Shown here one piece after another: positions 47,309-56,467 of a stretch of 61,163 nt of DNA; within the stretch, counting starts at the first letter, position 1, and each line of letters begins with the position of its first letter. Both the position numbers and the translations under genes were made by a program. The notes below the pieces were generated by a model that saw only the letters and a program-made list of their open reading frames with translations, was not told the DNA's origin and searched no databases. The stretch is from Stutzerimonas chloritidismutans AW-1 (GTDB taxonomy: Bacteria; Pseudomonadota; Gammaproteobacteria; Pseudomonadales; Pseudomonadaceae). The stretch is from positions 1 to 61,163 of the forward strand of contig NZ_AOFQ01000022.1 of the NCBI RefSeq assembly GCF_000495915.1, given 5' to 3'.

Positions 47309-48739
47309 TCAGGCCGCAGCGATCACATCGCCGTGGTTTTCCGGCTCGATCAACGCGCGGTGCAGCGCTGCGATGGCGGCGTCGTAGTCCTCTTCATTGA
47401 CCACGCACTGCATCTCCACCTGGCGGATCGACTGGTGGATCGCCTGGATGCTGATGCCCGCTCCAGCCAAAGCCGCTACGGTCTTCGCCAGGATGCCCTT
47501 GACCTTGAGGTCCGAACCGATCGCCGAGACGATGGCCAGGTTGTGCACCGTGACCTCGGCGGCCGGGTACTTCTCCTCGATCAGCTTGGCCGCGCGGTTG
47601 ATCAGCTTGCGCGAGCCGGAGGCGTAGTAGGTGATGCTGTTGGCATCGGAGTCCTTGTTCACCACGTAGAGCTTTAGCTGCTTGAGCAGCTTGCTGATCT
47701 CCATGTCATGGCTGATGTCGCCGAGCATGTCCTGGTCGAACACCTCGATGCCGAAGACGTCCTTGCGCCCGGCGATGATTTCCACGCAGGGCTTCTCGGA
47801 CTTGTAGTCCTGGCTGATCAGCGTGCCCCCGTGCTCGGGCTCGAAGGCATTCTTGATGCGCAGCTCGACACCGGCACGACGCAGGGTCTTGGCCGCGCGC
47901 GGATGGATCGCTTCCATGCCGAGATTCGACAGCTGGTCGGCGACGTCATAGTTGGTGCGGCCGATGGTTACCACCTTGTCGGCACCAACCAGGTTCGGGT
48001 CGGCGGAAGAGAGGTGGAATTCCTTGTGGATGATCGCCTCATGGGCGCCGGTGGCTGCAGCGATCTGGGCGAAGGTGATCTCGCTGTAGCCGCGGTCGTA
48101 GGTGTTCATCAGACCTTCGGCGCAGTGCGTGTAGCCGGTGGCGACCACCAGTTCGCGGCTCAGGTCGAAGCCGGCAAAATGGCTGGCGATCATCTCCTCG
48201 AACGGCAGCGGCGCTTCCTGCTGCCAGCCGGTGAGGTCGGCCAGGCGCGCGTTGACGCCGCGCTGCTTGAGCGCCAGCACCGAGTTGAAGGCGCTATGCG
48301 CTTCACCGAGGGAGGCGAGCATCTCGCGCACCTTCATCAGGTGCTCGGAGAGCTGGAAGTGGCCGTAGGCGCAGAGCTTCTGCAGGCTGTGCATGCACTC
48401 GCTGGCATCGTCGATGCGCGAATTGATGAACTGGTTGGCGGCATGCAGCTCATACTCGGAGTTGAACAGTTCGGCGTTCTTTTCCAGCATGCGCTGGCGC
48501 ACGTTCTCCAGCGCCTCGCGCCAGGCGCCTTCGCTCTGTGCATCGGCGAAGCGCTGATAGACGCCGGGCTCGCCGGTCTTCTTGTGTTCCAGCAGCAGAT
48601 TGGTCATGCCGCTGTAGGCCGAGACGACGAAGACGCGCTGGTACAGCGCTGCGCCTTCCCGGCGGCCGATGAAGATGTTGTCGAGGACTTCCTCGAAGCG
48701 GCTCATCGACGTGCCGCCGATCTTTTCTACGGTATGCAT
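47309..48739 (-). CDS. ask: Ectoine-specific aspartate kinase
   Basis: From ATG 48739 this 476-residue kinase phosphorylates aspartate, the first step toward the ectoine precursor aspartate semialdehyde. It begins MHTVEKIGGTSMSRFEEV, the diagnostic start of the specialised Ask_Ect class, and carries C-terminal ACT domains (about 320-476, with NLAIVSAIGSDLKVKGILA and GAGISIQAIHQSIRQVEMQ). In P. stutzeri this enzyme is known to be less feedback-sensitive than the housekeeping kinase. It is the last gene of the ect operon, 154 bp after ectD with a hairpin in the gap. Confidence 0.95.
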   Translation of the reverse strand: MHTVEKIGGTSMSRFEEVLDNIFIGRREGAALYQRVFVVSAYSGMTNLLLEHKKTGEPGVYQRFADAQSEGAWREALENVRQRMLEKNAELFNSEYELHAANQFINSRIDDASECMHSLQKLCAYGHFQLSEHLMKVREMLASLGEAHSAFNSVLALKQRGVNARLADLTGWQQEAPLPFEEMIASHFAGFDLSRELVVATGYTHCAEGLMNTYDRGYSEITFAQIAAATGAHEAIIHKEFHLSSADPNLVGADKVVTIGRTNYDVADQLSNLGMEAIHPRAAKTLRRAGVELRIKNAFEPEHGGTLISQDYKSEKPCVEIIAGRKDVFGIEVFDQDMLGDISHDMEISKLLKQLKLYVVNKDSDANSITYYASGSRKLINRAAKLIEEKYPAAEVTVHNLAIVSAIGSDLKVKGILAKTVAALAGAGISIQAIHQSIRQVEMQCVVNEEDYDAAIAALHRALIEPENHGDVIAAA

Positions 48740-48860
48740 CTTTTTATTGCGTCCGAATCTGGCAGGCCGTTGACGGGCCCGGCGCGGCTGGCGCACCTGT
48801 CGATCAACGAGCTGGAAGTGAGTTCATCCCTGGGCCAATAAGCGATCGGCCAAGCCGGGG

Positions 48861-48890
48861 GATCGGGCCCGTCATCAGACGCGCCCGATC
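48861..48890 (-). terminator. Hairpin between ectD and ask
   Basis: GATCGGGC (48861-48868) pairs with GCCCGATC (48883-48890), extended inside by CGTC/GACG around an ATCA loop with a single C-C mismatch. It starts four bases after the ectD stop and lacks a U-tract, so partial termination or 3'-end protection is more likely than full termination. Confidence 0.6.
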
Positions 48891-48893
48891 GCC

Positions 48894-49811
48894 TCAGAGA
48901 TACTGTTGCGGCTGAATGTCCAGCGGCGTGAAGTTTTCGCGCTCGGCGACGAAGGCCGGGCGGGGTTTCTGCTCGCAGAACGGCGGCTGCACGGCATTAT
49001 CCACGTGGTTGTAGACGTAGAACAGATTGCTCCGCGCGCTGGGTGTGATGTTGCCGTTGGAGCCGTGCATGGTGTTGCAATCGAAGAACACCACGCTGCC
49101 GGCCGGGCCGGTGGCGCAGTCGATGCCGAAGCGGCTGGCCAGCTCGCTCAGGCTGTTCTGGTCGGGCACACCGAACTCCTGCTTGCGCAGTGACTTCTCG
49201 TAGTGGTTCTCCGGCGTGGCGCCGACGCAGCGCACGTAGTGCTTGTGCGAGCCGGGCATGAGCATCAGCGGGCCGTTGTGCGGCTCGTTGTCGGTCAGCA
49301 GGATCGAGCAGGACAGGCAACGCATGCGCGGCATGCCGTCCTCGACGTGCCAGGTCTCGAAGTCCGAGTGCCAGTAGAACTCCTTGCCGGTGAAGCCGGG
49401 CTTGAAGTTCATCCGCGACTGATGCACGTACAGATCACCGCCGAGAATGTAACGGGCGATGCCGGCGGTGCGCTCATCGGCGGCCACGCGGGCGAACAGT
49501 TCGTTGTCGCTGTGGATGTCGAACACCGAGCGGACGGCGCCGCTGTCGGGTTCCTTGATGGTCTTGCCGGAGCCGGCGACGGCCGGGTCCTGGCGCATGC
49601 GCTCGAGTTCGGCGCGGAATACCGCCACTTCGTCAGCGCTGAACAGGTTGGGGATGACCAGGTAGCCGTCGCGCTCGAAACGCTCGATCAGCTCCGCCGC
49701 TATCGGCGCATTCTCCAGGTCGCTGCGGTAGACGACCGGATCCAGGCGTTCCAGCCAGCTGGGCTGGTCTTCCTGGCGCGAGGGATACAGGTCGGCTTGC
49801 ATAGGGTTCAC
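48894..49811 (-). CDS. ectD: Ectoine 5-hydroxylase EctD
   Basis: A 305-residue Fe(II)/2-oxoglutarate dioxygenase that converts ectoine to 5-hydroxyectoine. The iron ligands are H148, D150 (FYWHSDFETWH) and H250 (NTMHGSNGN). The EctD signature FYWHSDFETWHVEDGMP is complete and the length is standard. It follows ectC by 60 bp containing a hairpin. Confidence 0.97.
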   Translation of the reverse strand: MNPMQADLYPSRQEDQPSWLERLDPVVYRSDLENAPIAAELIERFERDGYLVIPNLFSADEVAVFRAELERMRQDPAVAGSGKTIKEPDSGAVRSVFDIHSDNELFARVAADERTAGIARYILGGDLYVHQSRMNFKPGFTGKEFYWHSDFETWHVEDGMPRMRCLSCSILLTDNEPHNGPLMLMPGSHKHYVRCVGATPENHYEKSLRKQEFGVPDQNSLSELASRFGIDCATGPAGSVVFFDCNTMHGSNGNITPSARSNLFYVYNHVDNAVQPPFCEQKPRPAFVAERENFTPLDIQPQQYL

Positions 49812-49836
49812 GCTTACCTCCTTTCTCTTGTGATGG

Positions 49837-49860
49837 CGGGGCGGCTCGGCGGCCGCCCCG
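49837..49860 (-). terminator. Hairpin between ectC and ectD
   Basis: CGGGGCGGC (49837-49845) and GCCGCCCCG (49852-49860) form a perfect 9-bp stem with a 6-nt loop in the 60-bp ectC-ectD gap, 11 bp after the ectC stop. No U-tract; it may lower ectD expression relative to ectABC or mark a processing site. Confidence 0.6.
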
Positions 49861-49871
49861 GTAAACCGGTA

Positions 49872-50273
49872 TCAGACGGTTTCGGCCTCCAGCGGATAGA
49901 CGCCGCTCTCGTCATGTACTTCCTTGCCGTTGAGCGGCGGGTTGAAGACGCAGGCCATCTTCATGTCCTCGCTACCGCCCCGCAGCAGGTGCTCGTCGTG
50001 CTTGTCGAGGATGTACAGCGTGCCGGGTTCGATCTTGTAGATCTTGCCGTCGGCGATGGTCTCGATCTCGCCGTTGCCGCTCATGCAGTACACCGACTCC
50101 AGGTGGTTCTGGTAGTGGATGTGCGTCTCGGTGCCGGCGTAGATGGTGGTTATGTGGAACGAGAAACCCATGTTGTCGTCTTTGAGCAACAGACGGGTGC
50201 TGTCCCAGGTGCCGGTTTTGCTGTGGACCTTGCGGTCGGTCTGCTCGCACTCGGCGAGGGTTCTGACGATCAT
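49872..50273 (-). CDS. ectC: Ectoine synthase EctC
   Basis: A 133-residue cupin enzyme that cyclises N-gamma-acetyl-diaminobutyrate to ectoine with a metal ion. It has the [21 protein letters not shown] start, cupin metal-site segments [21 protein letters not shown] and [11 protein letters not shown], and the [14 protein letters not shown] [18 protein letters not shown] ending. It lies 10 bp after ectB. Confidence 0.97.
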   Translation of the reverse strand: MIVRTLAECEQTDRKVHSKTGTWDSTRLLLKDDNMGFSFHITTIYAGTETHIHYQNHLESVYCMSGNGEIETIADGKIYKIEPGTLYILDKHDEHLLRGGSEDMKMACVFNPPLNGKEVHDESGVYPLEAETV

Positions 50274-50283
50274 TGCAAATACC

Positions 50284-51561
50284 TCAGGAAGCTTGGTTTT
50301 CGGTCTGCTCGCTCATCACGGCAGCGAAGGCCTTGTCGAGAATGGCGAGTGCGCGGTCGATCTGCTCTTCGCTGATGATCAGCGGGCAGAGACACTTGAC
50401 CACTTCGCTGTGGGCGCCGCTGGTTTCGATCACCAGGCCGTTCTCGAAGGCGTGACGGCAGACGGCGGAGGCGATATCGCCATCCGGGCAGCTGATGCCG
50501 ATCATCATCCCGCGGCCCTTGAGGAACAGCGAATCCGGACCGTGGCGGCGGACGATGCGCTGCATGCCGTCGGCGATGCGCTTGCCCTTGGCCTTCACGC
50601 TGTTGGCGAACTCGTCGTTCTGCCAGAAGTGCTCGACGGCTGCGGCAGCAGTGACGAACGCATGGTTGTTGCCGCGGAAGGTGCCGTTGTGCTCGCCCGG
50701 CTTCCACTGGTCCAGCTCGGGGCGCAGCAGCACCATGGCGAATGGCAGGCCATAGCCGGACAGCGACTTGGACAGGGTCACGATGTCCGGATGGATGCCC
50801 ATTTCCTCGAAGCTGAAGAAGGTCCCGGTGCGGCCGCAACCGGCCTGGATGTCATCGACGATCAGCAGCATCTCGTGCTTGCGGCAGAGCTTCTCGAGCT
50901 TGCGCATCCACTCGGTCGACGCGGTGTTCAGTCCGCCTTCGCCCTGCACCACCTCGACGATCACCGCGGCGGGCTTGTCGATGCCGCTGGAGGGGTCGGA
51001 GAGCAGCTTGTCCATCATGCCGATGGTGTTGGTCTTGTCGCCGAAGTAGTTGGCGTACGGCATCCTGCTGACATCGGTGAGGCTGATGCCGGAGCCGCCG
51101 CGGTGATGCTGGTTGCCGGTCGCGGCCAGCGCGCCGATGCTGCAGCCGTGGAAGCCGTTGGTGAAGCTGATGATGTTGTTGCGCTCGGTGACCTTGCGCG
51201 CCAGCTTCATCGCCGCTTCGACCGCGTTGGTGCCGGTTGGGCCGGTGAACTGCATGCGGTAGTCGCCCATGCCGCGCGGTTCGAGGATCAGGCGGTTGAA
51301 GGTTTCGAGGAAACGCTCCTTGGCTGCGGTGTACATGTCCAGGCCATGGGTGATGCCGTCGTTCTGGATGTACTCGAGCAGCGCCTGCTTGAGTACCGGG
51401 TGGTTGTGCCCGTAGTTGAGCGTGCCGGCACCGGCGAGGAAGTCGATGTAACGCTTGCCGTCTCTGGTGACCAGTTCGGCACCCTGGGCCTGGTTGAAGA
51501 CCACGGGGAAGGAACGGCAGTAGCTACGAACCTTGGATTCGTTCAGTTCAAAAGTTTTCAT
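50284..51561 (-). CDS. ectB: Diaminobutyrate-2-oxoglutarate transaminase EctB
   Basis: A 425-residue class III PLP aminotransferase making L-2,4-diaminobutyrate from aspartate semialdehyde and glutamate. The PLP-binding aspartates are in [13 protein letters not shown] (D236-D237) and the Schiff-base lysine is K265 in [28 protein letters not shown] and the GEGGLNTAS motif are typical. The start overlaps the ectA stop (ATGA), so ectA and ectB are translationally coupled. Confidence 0.97.
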   Translation of the reverse strand: MKTFELNESKVRSYCRSFPVVFNQAQGAELVTRDGKRYIDFLAGAGTLNYGHNHPVLKQALLEYIQNDGITHGLDMYTAAKERFLETFNRLILEPRGMGDYRMQFTGPTGTNAVEAAMKLARKVTERNNIISFTNGFHGCSIGALAATGNQHHRGGSGISLTDVSRMPYANYFGDKTNTIGMMDKLLSDPSSGIDKPAAVIVEVVQGEGGLNTASTEWMRKLEKLCRKHEMLLIVDDIQAGCGRTGTFFSFEEMGIHPDIVTLSKSLSGYGLPFAMVLLRPELDQWKPGEHNGTFRGNNHAFVTAAAAVEHFWQNDEFANSVKAKGKRIADGMQRIVRRHGPDSLFLKGRGMMIGISCPDGDIASAVCRHAFENGLVIETSGAHSEVVKCLCPLIISEEQIDRALAILDKAFAAVMSEQTENQAS

Positions 51562-52139
51562 GCGTGCTCCTTGAGCTCTTCTTCTAGATGGGAAACGGTG
51601 AATGGGCCGGCGCGGTAGAGCACCTCGTCCTCGTGCTGACCGCCAAAGTGCGCGGCGCGGGAAAACAGCGTGCGCGTGGTGCAGTCGGCACCCAGTCGAT
51701 CGAATGCCCGCTTGAACAGTGCCTGCGACGCCGCGTTGTCCGGGGAAATGGTGGTTTCCATGAAGCGCACGTCGTGCTCACGGGCCACACGGGCCGTCAG
51801 CGCCAGCAGCATGCGCAGGGCCAGGCCCTGACCGCGCATCGAACTATCGACGGCGACCTGCCAGACGAACAGGGTGTCCGGGCGGGCAGGGGGGCGGTAA
51901 CCCGAGATGAAACCAACCAGTTCGCCTTGGGCGTTCTCTGCGGCGATGGCGGTGTCGGCGAAATCGGAGCACTGCAGCAGGTTGCAGTAGACCGAATTGG
52001 TATCGAGGGGCTGGCAGCGCGCCACCAGCTGATGCAGGTTGTAACCGTCGCCGTCGGTTGGGCGACGGAGCACTACGGTAGGGAAACTCAAAACAATGCC
52101 TTTGGGGTTGTTGATTGAATTCCTTTTTAGGGTAGGCAT
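51558..52139 (-). CDS. ectA: Diaminobutyrate acetyltransferase EctA
   Basis: A 193-residue GNAT acetyltransferase that makes N-gamma-acetyl-diaminobutyrate, the ectoine precursor. It has [19 protein letters not shown] and [16 protein letters not shown] near the start, the acetyl-CoA loop [15 protein letters not shown] and [16 protein letters not shown]. It opens the ectABCD-ask operon; the ribosome site before the ATG is weak. Confidence 0.96.
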   Translation of the reverse strand: MPTLKRNSINNPKGIVLSFPTVVLRRPTDGDGYNLHQLVARCQPLDTNSVYCNLLQCSDFADTAIAAENAQGELVGFISGYRPPARPDTLFVWQVAVDSSMRGQGLALRMLLALTARVAREHDVRFMETTISPDNAASQALFKRAFDRLGADCTTRTLFSRAAHFGGQHEDEVLYRAGPFTVSHLEEELKEHA

Positions 52140-52702
52140 ATCCGGAGAAGTTTCTCAACCCGAACTTCTGAATATGCGAAGTTAAGAGCGCTGCATATAT
52201 CGCTCGATCCCGCGTAATTACGGCGATTGCGCCGTGGATGTTTCAGCCTGTTTCACTTCGCCAGGCTGGCGGTGAAGGCTGATAGTTACGGGGAAGTTTC
52301 TGGAGTGCCGCGAGAAGTTCGATGGAGGTGATGCGCAGAAGTTCGCCTTGAGTGGCCATGACGTAGCTGAAAGCAGCATGAATGCTGGATTTGCGGTGGT
52401 TGAGCGATGCCCGAATCGTTCGTCATGCACGCGCTGTTGGGCATGGTGTGCTGCGGATAAGTGTGCGGGGAAGAATCAGGCTGAGAATCGACGCGGAAAT
52501 AGCGCTAAATGGCGGCGTGAACTACCGATGATATTTCGCTGATGTGACGTCTGTATGTCGGCGCGATCTGGCCACGGCCGAGCTAGTTGCTCGGCGTAGT
52601 TGTGGTGGCCGCGATCGATGATTTCAGAAAGTCTACCGATCCGCTCTATCTCGCGTTATACGGGGGCTGTGGCGAAGTTGTCGGAAGTTGTGCCAGACAA
52701 CT
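52140..52702. other. 563-bp gene-free region upstream of ectA with repeated GAAGTT motif
   Basis: No credible gene or RNA is present. The stretch contains nine GAAGTT/AACTTC hexamers starting at 52147, 52163, 52178, 52293, 52314, 52338, 52674, 52684 and 52699, versus less than one expected by chance. The three nearest ectA form two overlapping inverted repeats. This is where osmotic control of the ect operon must be read, but no -35/-10 pair is clear. Confidence 0.6.
52163..52183 (-). promoter_or_regulatory. Inverted repeat AACTTC-N9-GAAGTT upstream of ectA
   Basis: AACTTC (52163-52168) and GAAGTT (52178-52183) frame a 9-bp AT-rich centre about 25-45 bp upstream of the ectA start, and a further GAGAA-GT-TTCTC repeat lies at 52145-52156. 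The position suits an operator overlapping the ectA promoter; the binding protein is unknown. Confidence 0.45.
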
Positions 52703-52704
52703 TC
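52684..52704 (-). terminator. Hairpin overlapping the zwf stop codon
   Basis: GAAGTTGT (52684-52691) and ACAACTTC (52697-52704) form a perfect 8-bp stem with loop GCCAG at the very end of zwf on the minus strand. It may end zwf transcription, though the stem is AU-rich and no U-tract follows. Confidence 0.5.
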
Positions 52705-54145
52705 ATTGCCACCAGCGATGACCCTGGCGTTCGATGAATTGATGGGCCTGTTCCGGGCCGTCCTCGCCGGCCGGATAGGGGCGCGGCTTACGGTAGTAGC
52801 TGTGCCAGCCGCGCAGGATCGGATCGACCCAGTTCCAGGCCGCCTCGACCTCGTCACGGCGCATGAACAGCGTGGAGTCGCCTTCGATCACATCCAGCAG
52901 CAGCCGCTCGTAGGCTTCCCAGCGACGGGTGCTGCTGAAGGCGTGCGCCAGGTTCAGATCCAGCTCCACCGGTTCCAGCTGCATGCCCTTGCCGGGTGCC
53001 TTGGCCATCAGCTGCAGGCTGATGCTTTCTTCCGGCTGCAGGCTGATCACCAGGCGGTTCACTTCACCCTTGCTGAACAGCAGGTGCGGCACCTGTTTGA
53101 AGGTGATGATGATCTCCGAGCGCTTGCGCGCCATGCGCTTGCCGGTGCGCAGGTAGAAGGGCACGCCAGCCCAGCGCCAGTTGTCGATCTCGGCCTTCAC
53201 CGCGACGAAGGTTTCGGTGTCGCTGTCGTTGTCGATGTTCGGCTCGAAGTAGTAGGCCTGCACGTCGTGGCCACCGATGCGGCCGGCGCCGTATTGGCCG
53301 CGCACGGTCTTGTCCAGCACGTCGTTGCCCGTGATCGGCTTGAGCGCCTCGAGCACCTTCACCTTCTCGCCGCGGATGTGCTTGGCATCGAAACGCACCG
53401 GCGCCTCCATTGCCACCAGGCAGAGCAGCTGCAGGAGGTGGTTCTGCAGCATGTCGCGCATCGCGCCAGCGTTGTCGTAGTAGCCGCCGCGGTTCTCCAC
53501 GCCGAGGGTTTCGGCGACGGTGATCTGCACATGGTCGATATGCCCGGAGCGCCAGATCGGCTCGAACAGCGCGTTGGCGAAGCGCAGCGCCATGAGGTTC
53601 TGCACCGTTTCCTTGCCCAGGTAGTGATCGATCCGGTAGATCCGCGACTCGGGGAACACGGCGCCGATCGATTCGTTGATTTCCAGCGCCGAGTCCAGCG
53701 AATGGCCGATCGGCTTTTCCAGCACGATGCGCGCATCGTCACCGGCCAGCCCGGCGCTTTCGAGATTGGCGGCGATGGGTTCAAACAGATCCGGCGCGGT
53801 CGCCAGGTAGTACACCCGCACACGGCCGTCGGCCTGACCGAGGTGATGAGCAAGGCGCACGTAGTCGCCGCGCTGGTTGGCGTCCATGGCGAAATAGTCC
53901 AGGCGCTGGGCAAAGGCCTGCCAGGTGTCAGGGCTGAAGTCGCTGCGGGCGACCTGCGCGCGGCAATGCCGCTCGGCCAGGGCCAGGTAGCCGTCGCGGT
54001 CGAGCTTCTTGCGCGCCAGGGCGAGTATCCGTACGTCGGCGTGCAGGCGCCCGTCACGGTGCAGGTGGTAGAGCGCCGGAAGCAGTTTGTGCAGCGTCAG
54101 GTCACCGGTCCCGCCGAACACGAGCATGTCACAGGATATCGACAT
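52703..54145 (-). CDS. zwf: Glucose-6-phosphate 1-dehydrogenase
   Basis: A 480-residue enzyme oxidising glucose-6-phosphate to 6-phosphogluconolactone with NAD(P)+, the entry to the Entner-Doudoroff and pentose phosphate routes. The dinucleotide motif GGTGDLT (11-17) and the active-site motif RIDHYLGKETVQNLMALRF are present, with the EKPIGHS motif before it. Its position next to an RpiR gene, LysR gene and pycAB matches the P. aeruginosa PA5435-PA5439 block, where the zwf copy is PA5439 rather than the hexR-linked one. Confidence 0.95.
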   Translation of the reverse strand: MSISCDMLVFGGTGDLTLHKLLPALYHLHRDGRLHADVRILALARKKLDRDGYLALAERHCRAQVARSDFSPDTWQAFAQRLDYFAMDANQRGDYVRLAHHLGQADGRVRVYYLATAPDLFEPIAANLESAGLAGDDARIVLEKPIGHSLDSALEINESIGAVFPESRIYRIDHYLGKETVQNLMALRFANALFEPIWRSGHIDHVQITVAETLGVENRGGYYDNAGAMRDMLQNHLLQLLCLVAMEAPVRFDAKHIRGEKVKVLEALKPITGNDVLDKTVRGQYGAGRIGGHDVQAYYFEPNIDNDSDTETFVAVKAEIDNWRWAGVPFYLRTGKRMARKRSEIIITFKQVPHLLFSKGEVNRLVISLQPEESISLQLMAKAPGKGMQLEPVELDLNLAHAFSSTRRWEAYERLLLDVIEGDSTLFMRRDEVEAAWNWVDPILRGWHSYYRKPRPYPAGEDGPEQAHQFIERQGHRWWQ

Positions 54146-54187
54146 CGATTCTCTCCCAGGGCCAAAAAATGGGCGTCGTGGCGAGGC

Positions 54188-54215
54188 TTGTAGTATAACT
54201 ACCGCCCCACTACAA
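54188..54215. promoter_or_regulatory. Palindromic operator candidate between zwf and rpiR genes
   Basis: GTAGT-ATA-ACTAC (54190-54202) is a perfect inverted repeat, and TTGTAGT (54188-54194) is mirrored by ACTACAA (54209-54215). The TTGT...ACAA ends resemble the operator type of HexR/RpiR regulators. It lies in the shared promoter region of divergent zwf and the RpiR gene. Confidence 0.6.
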
Positions 54216-54287
54216 CCCGCTGACGGCTGAGTGGCGCCGATCGCGCCCGAGCAAAGCCATCAGACGAGAGCATAGCGAGTCCGGAAC

Positions 54288-55154
54288 GTGAATCTGCTGC
54301 AGCACATCGCCCAATCCAGAAGCCTGCTACGGAAGTCGGAGCTGAAAGTGGCCGACCATGTCCTGCTCGATCCGGCGTCGGTGATGCACAGCTCCATGGC
54401 CGACCTGGCTCACGTGGTCGGTGTCAGCGAACCCACCATCGTGCGCTTCTGCCGCGCCATCGGTTGCCTGGGTTTTCAGGATCTCAAGCTCAAACTGGCG
54501 CAGAGCCTGGCGGCTGGCGCCAGCTTCGGTCAGTTCGCCATCAGCGAGAACGATTCGGTGGCCGACTTCGCCTTGAAGATCTTCGACACCACGCTGCACA
54601 CGCTGATGGAAGTGCGCGAGCGGCTCGACCCCGAAGCGCTGCAGCGCGCCATCGCTGCCATGGCCAAGGCCGAGCGCGTGGAGTTCTACGGTTTCGGCGC
54701 ATCCGGCGCGGTGGCCACCGACGCCCAGCACAAATTCTTCCGCCTGCTGCTGTCAGCTGCCGCCTATTCCGATCCGCACATGCAGGCCATGTCGGCGGTG
54801 ACGCTCAAGCCCACCGACGTGGCGATCTGCATCTCGCAGTCCGGGCGCTCCAAGGATCTGCTGATCACCGCCAACGTGGTGCGTGAATCCGGCGCGACGC
54901 TCATCACGCTGTGCCCGAGCCAGACGCCGCTGGCCGAGCTGGCCACCATCAACCTGGCAATCGACGTACAGGAAGACACCGAGATCTACACCCCGCTGAC
55001 CTCGCGTATCGCTCACCTGGTAGTGATCGACGTGCTGGCGATGGGTGTTGCCATGGCGCGCGGACCGAGTCTGGTCAATCACCTCAAGAGCGTGAAGCGC
55101 AGCCTGCGCAGCCTTCGCCTGTCGCCGCAGAAGGTCAAGACGCACGACGATTGA
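54288..55154 (+). CDS. RpiR/MurR family regulator of sugar metabolism
   Basis: A 288-residue regulator with an N-terminal helix-turn-helix (about 35-60, HSSMADLAHVVGVSEPTIVRFCRAIGC split by the turn) and a C-terminal SIS sugar-phosphate-binding domain (about 120-250, with EFYGFGASGAVA, ICISQSGRSKDLL and TSRIAHLVVIDVLAMG). It is divergent from zwf with a palindrome between them, so it probably represses zwf and responds to a sugar phosphate. It resembles HexR but diverges enough from the HexR of P. putida and E. coli that I do not use that name. Confidence 0.9.
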   Translation: MNLLQHIAQSRSLLRKSELKVADHVLLDPASVMHSSMADLAHVVGVSEPTIVRFCRAIGCLGFQDLKLKLAQSLAAGASFGQFAISENDSVADFALKIFDTTLHTLMEVRERLDPEALQRAIAAMAKAERVEFYGFGASGAVATDAQHKFFRLLLSAAAYSDPHMQAMSAVTLKPTDVAICISQSGRSKDLLITANVVRESGATLITLCPSQTPLAELATINLAIDVQEDTEIYTPLTSRIAHLVVIDVLAMGVAMARGPSLVNHLKSVKRSLRSLRLSPQKVKTHDD

Positions 55155-55255
55155 GGCGCCGCTGCACCTTCACGGTCGCGTAATCGCCCTGACTTCAGTT
55201 TGTCATCCATGACGTCGATGCTGATCTCTCCTTACCTGTTCTGGGAAATCGCCTC

Positions 55256-55468
55256 ATGCTCCGGCACACCGACGACAGCAGCCAGCTCGACAGCAAGTCC
55301 CGCCGCAAACAGCAGGATGAACGGCGCATGCGTTTTCGCCGCGCCATCGAAAGCTATACCGAGCAGCGTCAGCTGCATGCCGAGCTGAACGACTACGCCG
55401 ATGCGCTGGTGCTCAGCTCGCTGCGCTCGTCATCGGCGAGCCGGCGAAGCGCTCCGCCAGCGCACTGA
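55256..55468 (+). CDS. Small basic protein of unknown function
   Basis: A 70-residue hydrophilic, helical, arginine/lysine-rich protein (SKSRRKQQDERRMRFRRAIESY, then QLHAELNDYADALVLSSL). The composition is more protein-like than the other frames and I vaguely recall similar small proteins beside this locus in other Pseudomonas. Its 3' end overlaps the convergent pycR gene by 56 bp. The ribosome site is weak (GGGA nine bases upstream). Confidence 0.45.
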   Translation: MLRHTDDSSQLDSKSRRKQQDERRMRFRRAIESYTEQRQLHAELNDYADALVLSSLRSSSASRRSAPPAH

Positions 55469-56372
55469 TCTGCGCGCGCTCTTCACGGAGGAAGGCGAAG
55501 AACGCCTGGGCTACCGGACTCAGGCGCTTGCCGCGCGAATGCACCACGCACCAGCTGCGATACAGCGGCAATTCCTCGACCGGCAGCTCGCGTAGCAGCC
55601 CGTTGGCCAGCTCCAGATGCACCGCATGGCGCGGCAGCAGCGCCAGGCCGAGCCCGGCCACCACGCATTCGCGCAGCGCATCCAGCGAGGCGACCTGAAT
55701 GCTCTGGGCGAAATGCGCGCGCTTCTGGCGCAGGTAGTCCTCGCCGGCCCGTCGCGTGCCCGAGCCTGGCTCACGCACCAGCAGGGGATAGTCCGTGAGG
55801 TCCTGCAGGGACAGCGTGGCGGCGTTGCACAGCGGATGGTCGGGTGGCGCCACGGCGATGATCGGGTTGTTTAGGAAGGGCATGAACTCCAGGTCCATGT
55901 CGGTAGGCACCTGAGACATGATCAGCAGGTCGTCACGGCTCACCGACAGGCGCTTGACCGCCTGGGCATGGTTGACCACCACCAGCTGCAGGCTGACCTC
56001 AGGGTGCAGGCGCTTGAAGGCGGCGAACAGGTGCGGCGTGACGTACTTGGCGCTGGACTCCACCGCCAGGTTGAGCTGGCCCTGCAACGAGCCCTGCAGA
56101 TCCGAGAGCTGCATGTCGAGGCTGTCCAGGCGACCGAAGATGTCGGTACTGGCGCGCTGTAGCGCTTCGGCCGCATCGGTCAGGTAGAGCTTCTTGCCGA
56201 GATACTCGAAAAGCGGTTGACCGACCAGTTCCTCGAGCTGCCGAATCTGCAAACTGACGGCGGGCTGGGTCAGTGCCATTTCCTCCGCCGCACGGCTATA
56301 CGAGTGCGTTTCGCACACTGCGCGAAATACCTGAAGCTGGCGCAATGTCATGCGCATCAACGACTTTCGCAT
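55413..56372 (-). CDS. pycR: LysR-family regulator PycR
   Basis: The ATG at 56372 (GGAG six bases upstream) gives a 319-residue LysR-type regulator starting MRKSLMRMTLRQLQVFRAV. The winged helix (about 10-67) contains SYSRAAEEMALTQPAVSLQIR, and the effector-binding domain follows. It is divergent from pycA, as PA5437 (PycR) is in P. aeruginosa, and probably controls pycAB. The effector is unknown. Confidence 0.9.
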   Translation of the reverse strand: MRKSLMRMTLRQLQVFRAVCETHSYSRAAEEMALTQPAVSLQIRQLEELVGQPLFEYLGKKLYLTDAAEALQRASTDIFGRLDSLDMQLSDLQGSLQGQLNLAVESSAKYVTPHLFAAFKRLHPEVSLQLVVVNHAQAVKRLSVSRDDLLIMSQVPTDMDLEFMPFLNNPIIAVAPPDHPLCNAATLSLQDLTDYPLLVREPGSGTRRAGEDYLRQKRAHFAQSIQVASLDALRECVVAGLGLALLPRHAVHLELANGLLRELPVEELPLYRSWCVVHSRGKRLSPVAQAFFAFLREERAQISALAERFAGSPMTSAAS

Positions 56373-56467
56373 CACGTTCTCCGCAATATTATTGAAGCGC
56401 AACCCCGTTGCACCGTTGCCAGCGGCGCTGACCGTTCGGCCAGATTAATGCTGCTCAGGGTGCATCT

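Noticed and set aside
52218..52542. Short open frames upstream of ectA
   Set aside because: No ribosome sites, no recognisable protein features, and the region is better explained as regulatory.
54288..55154. Naming the RpiR regulator HexR
   Set aside because: Its sequence differs markedly from known HexR proteins, and the neighbourhood matches the second zwf locus of P. aeruginosa.
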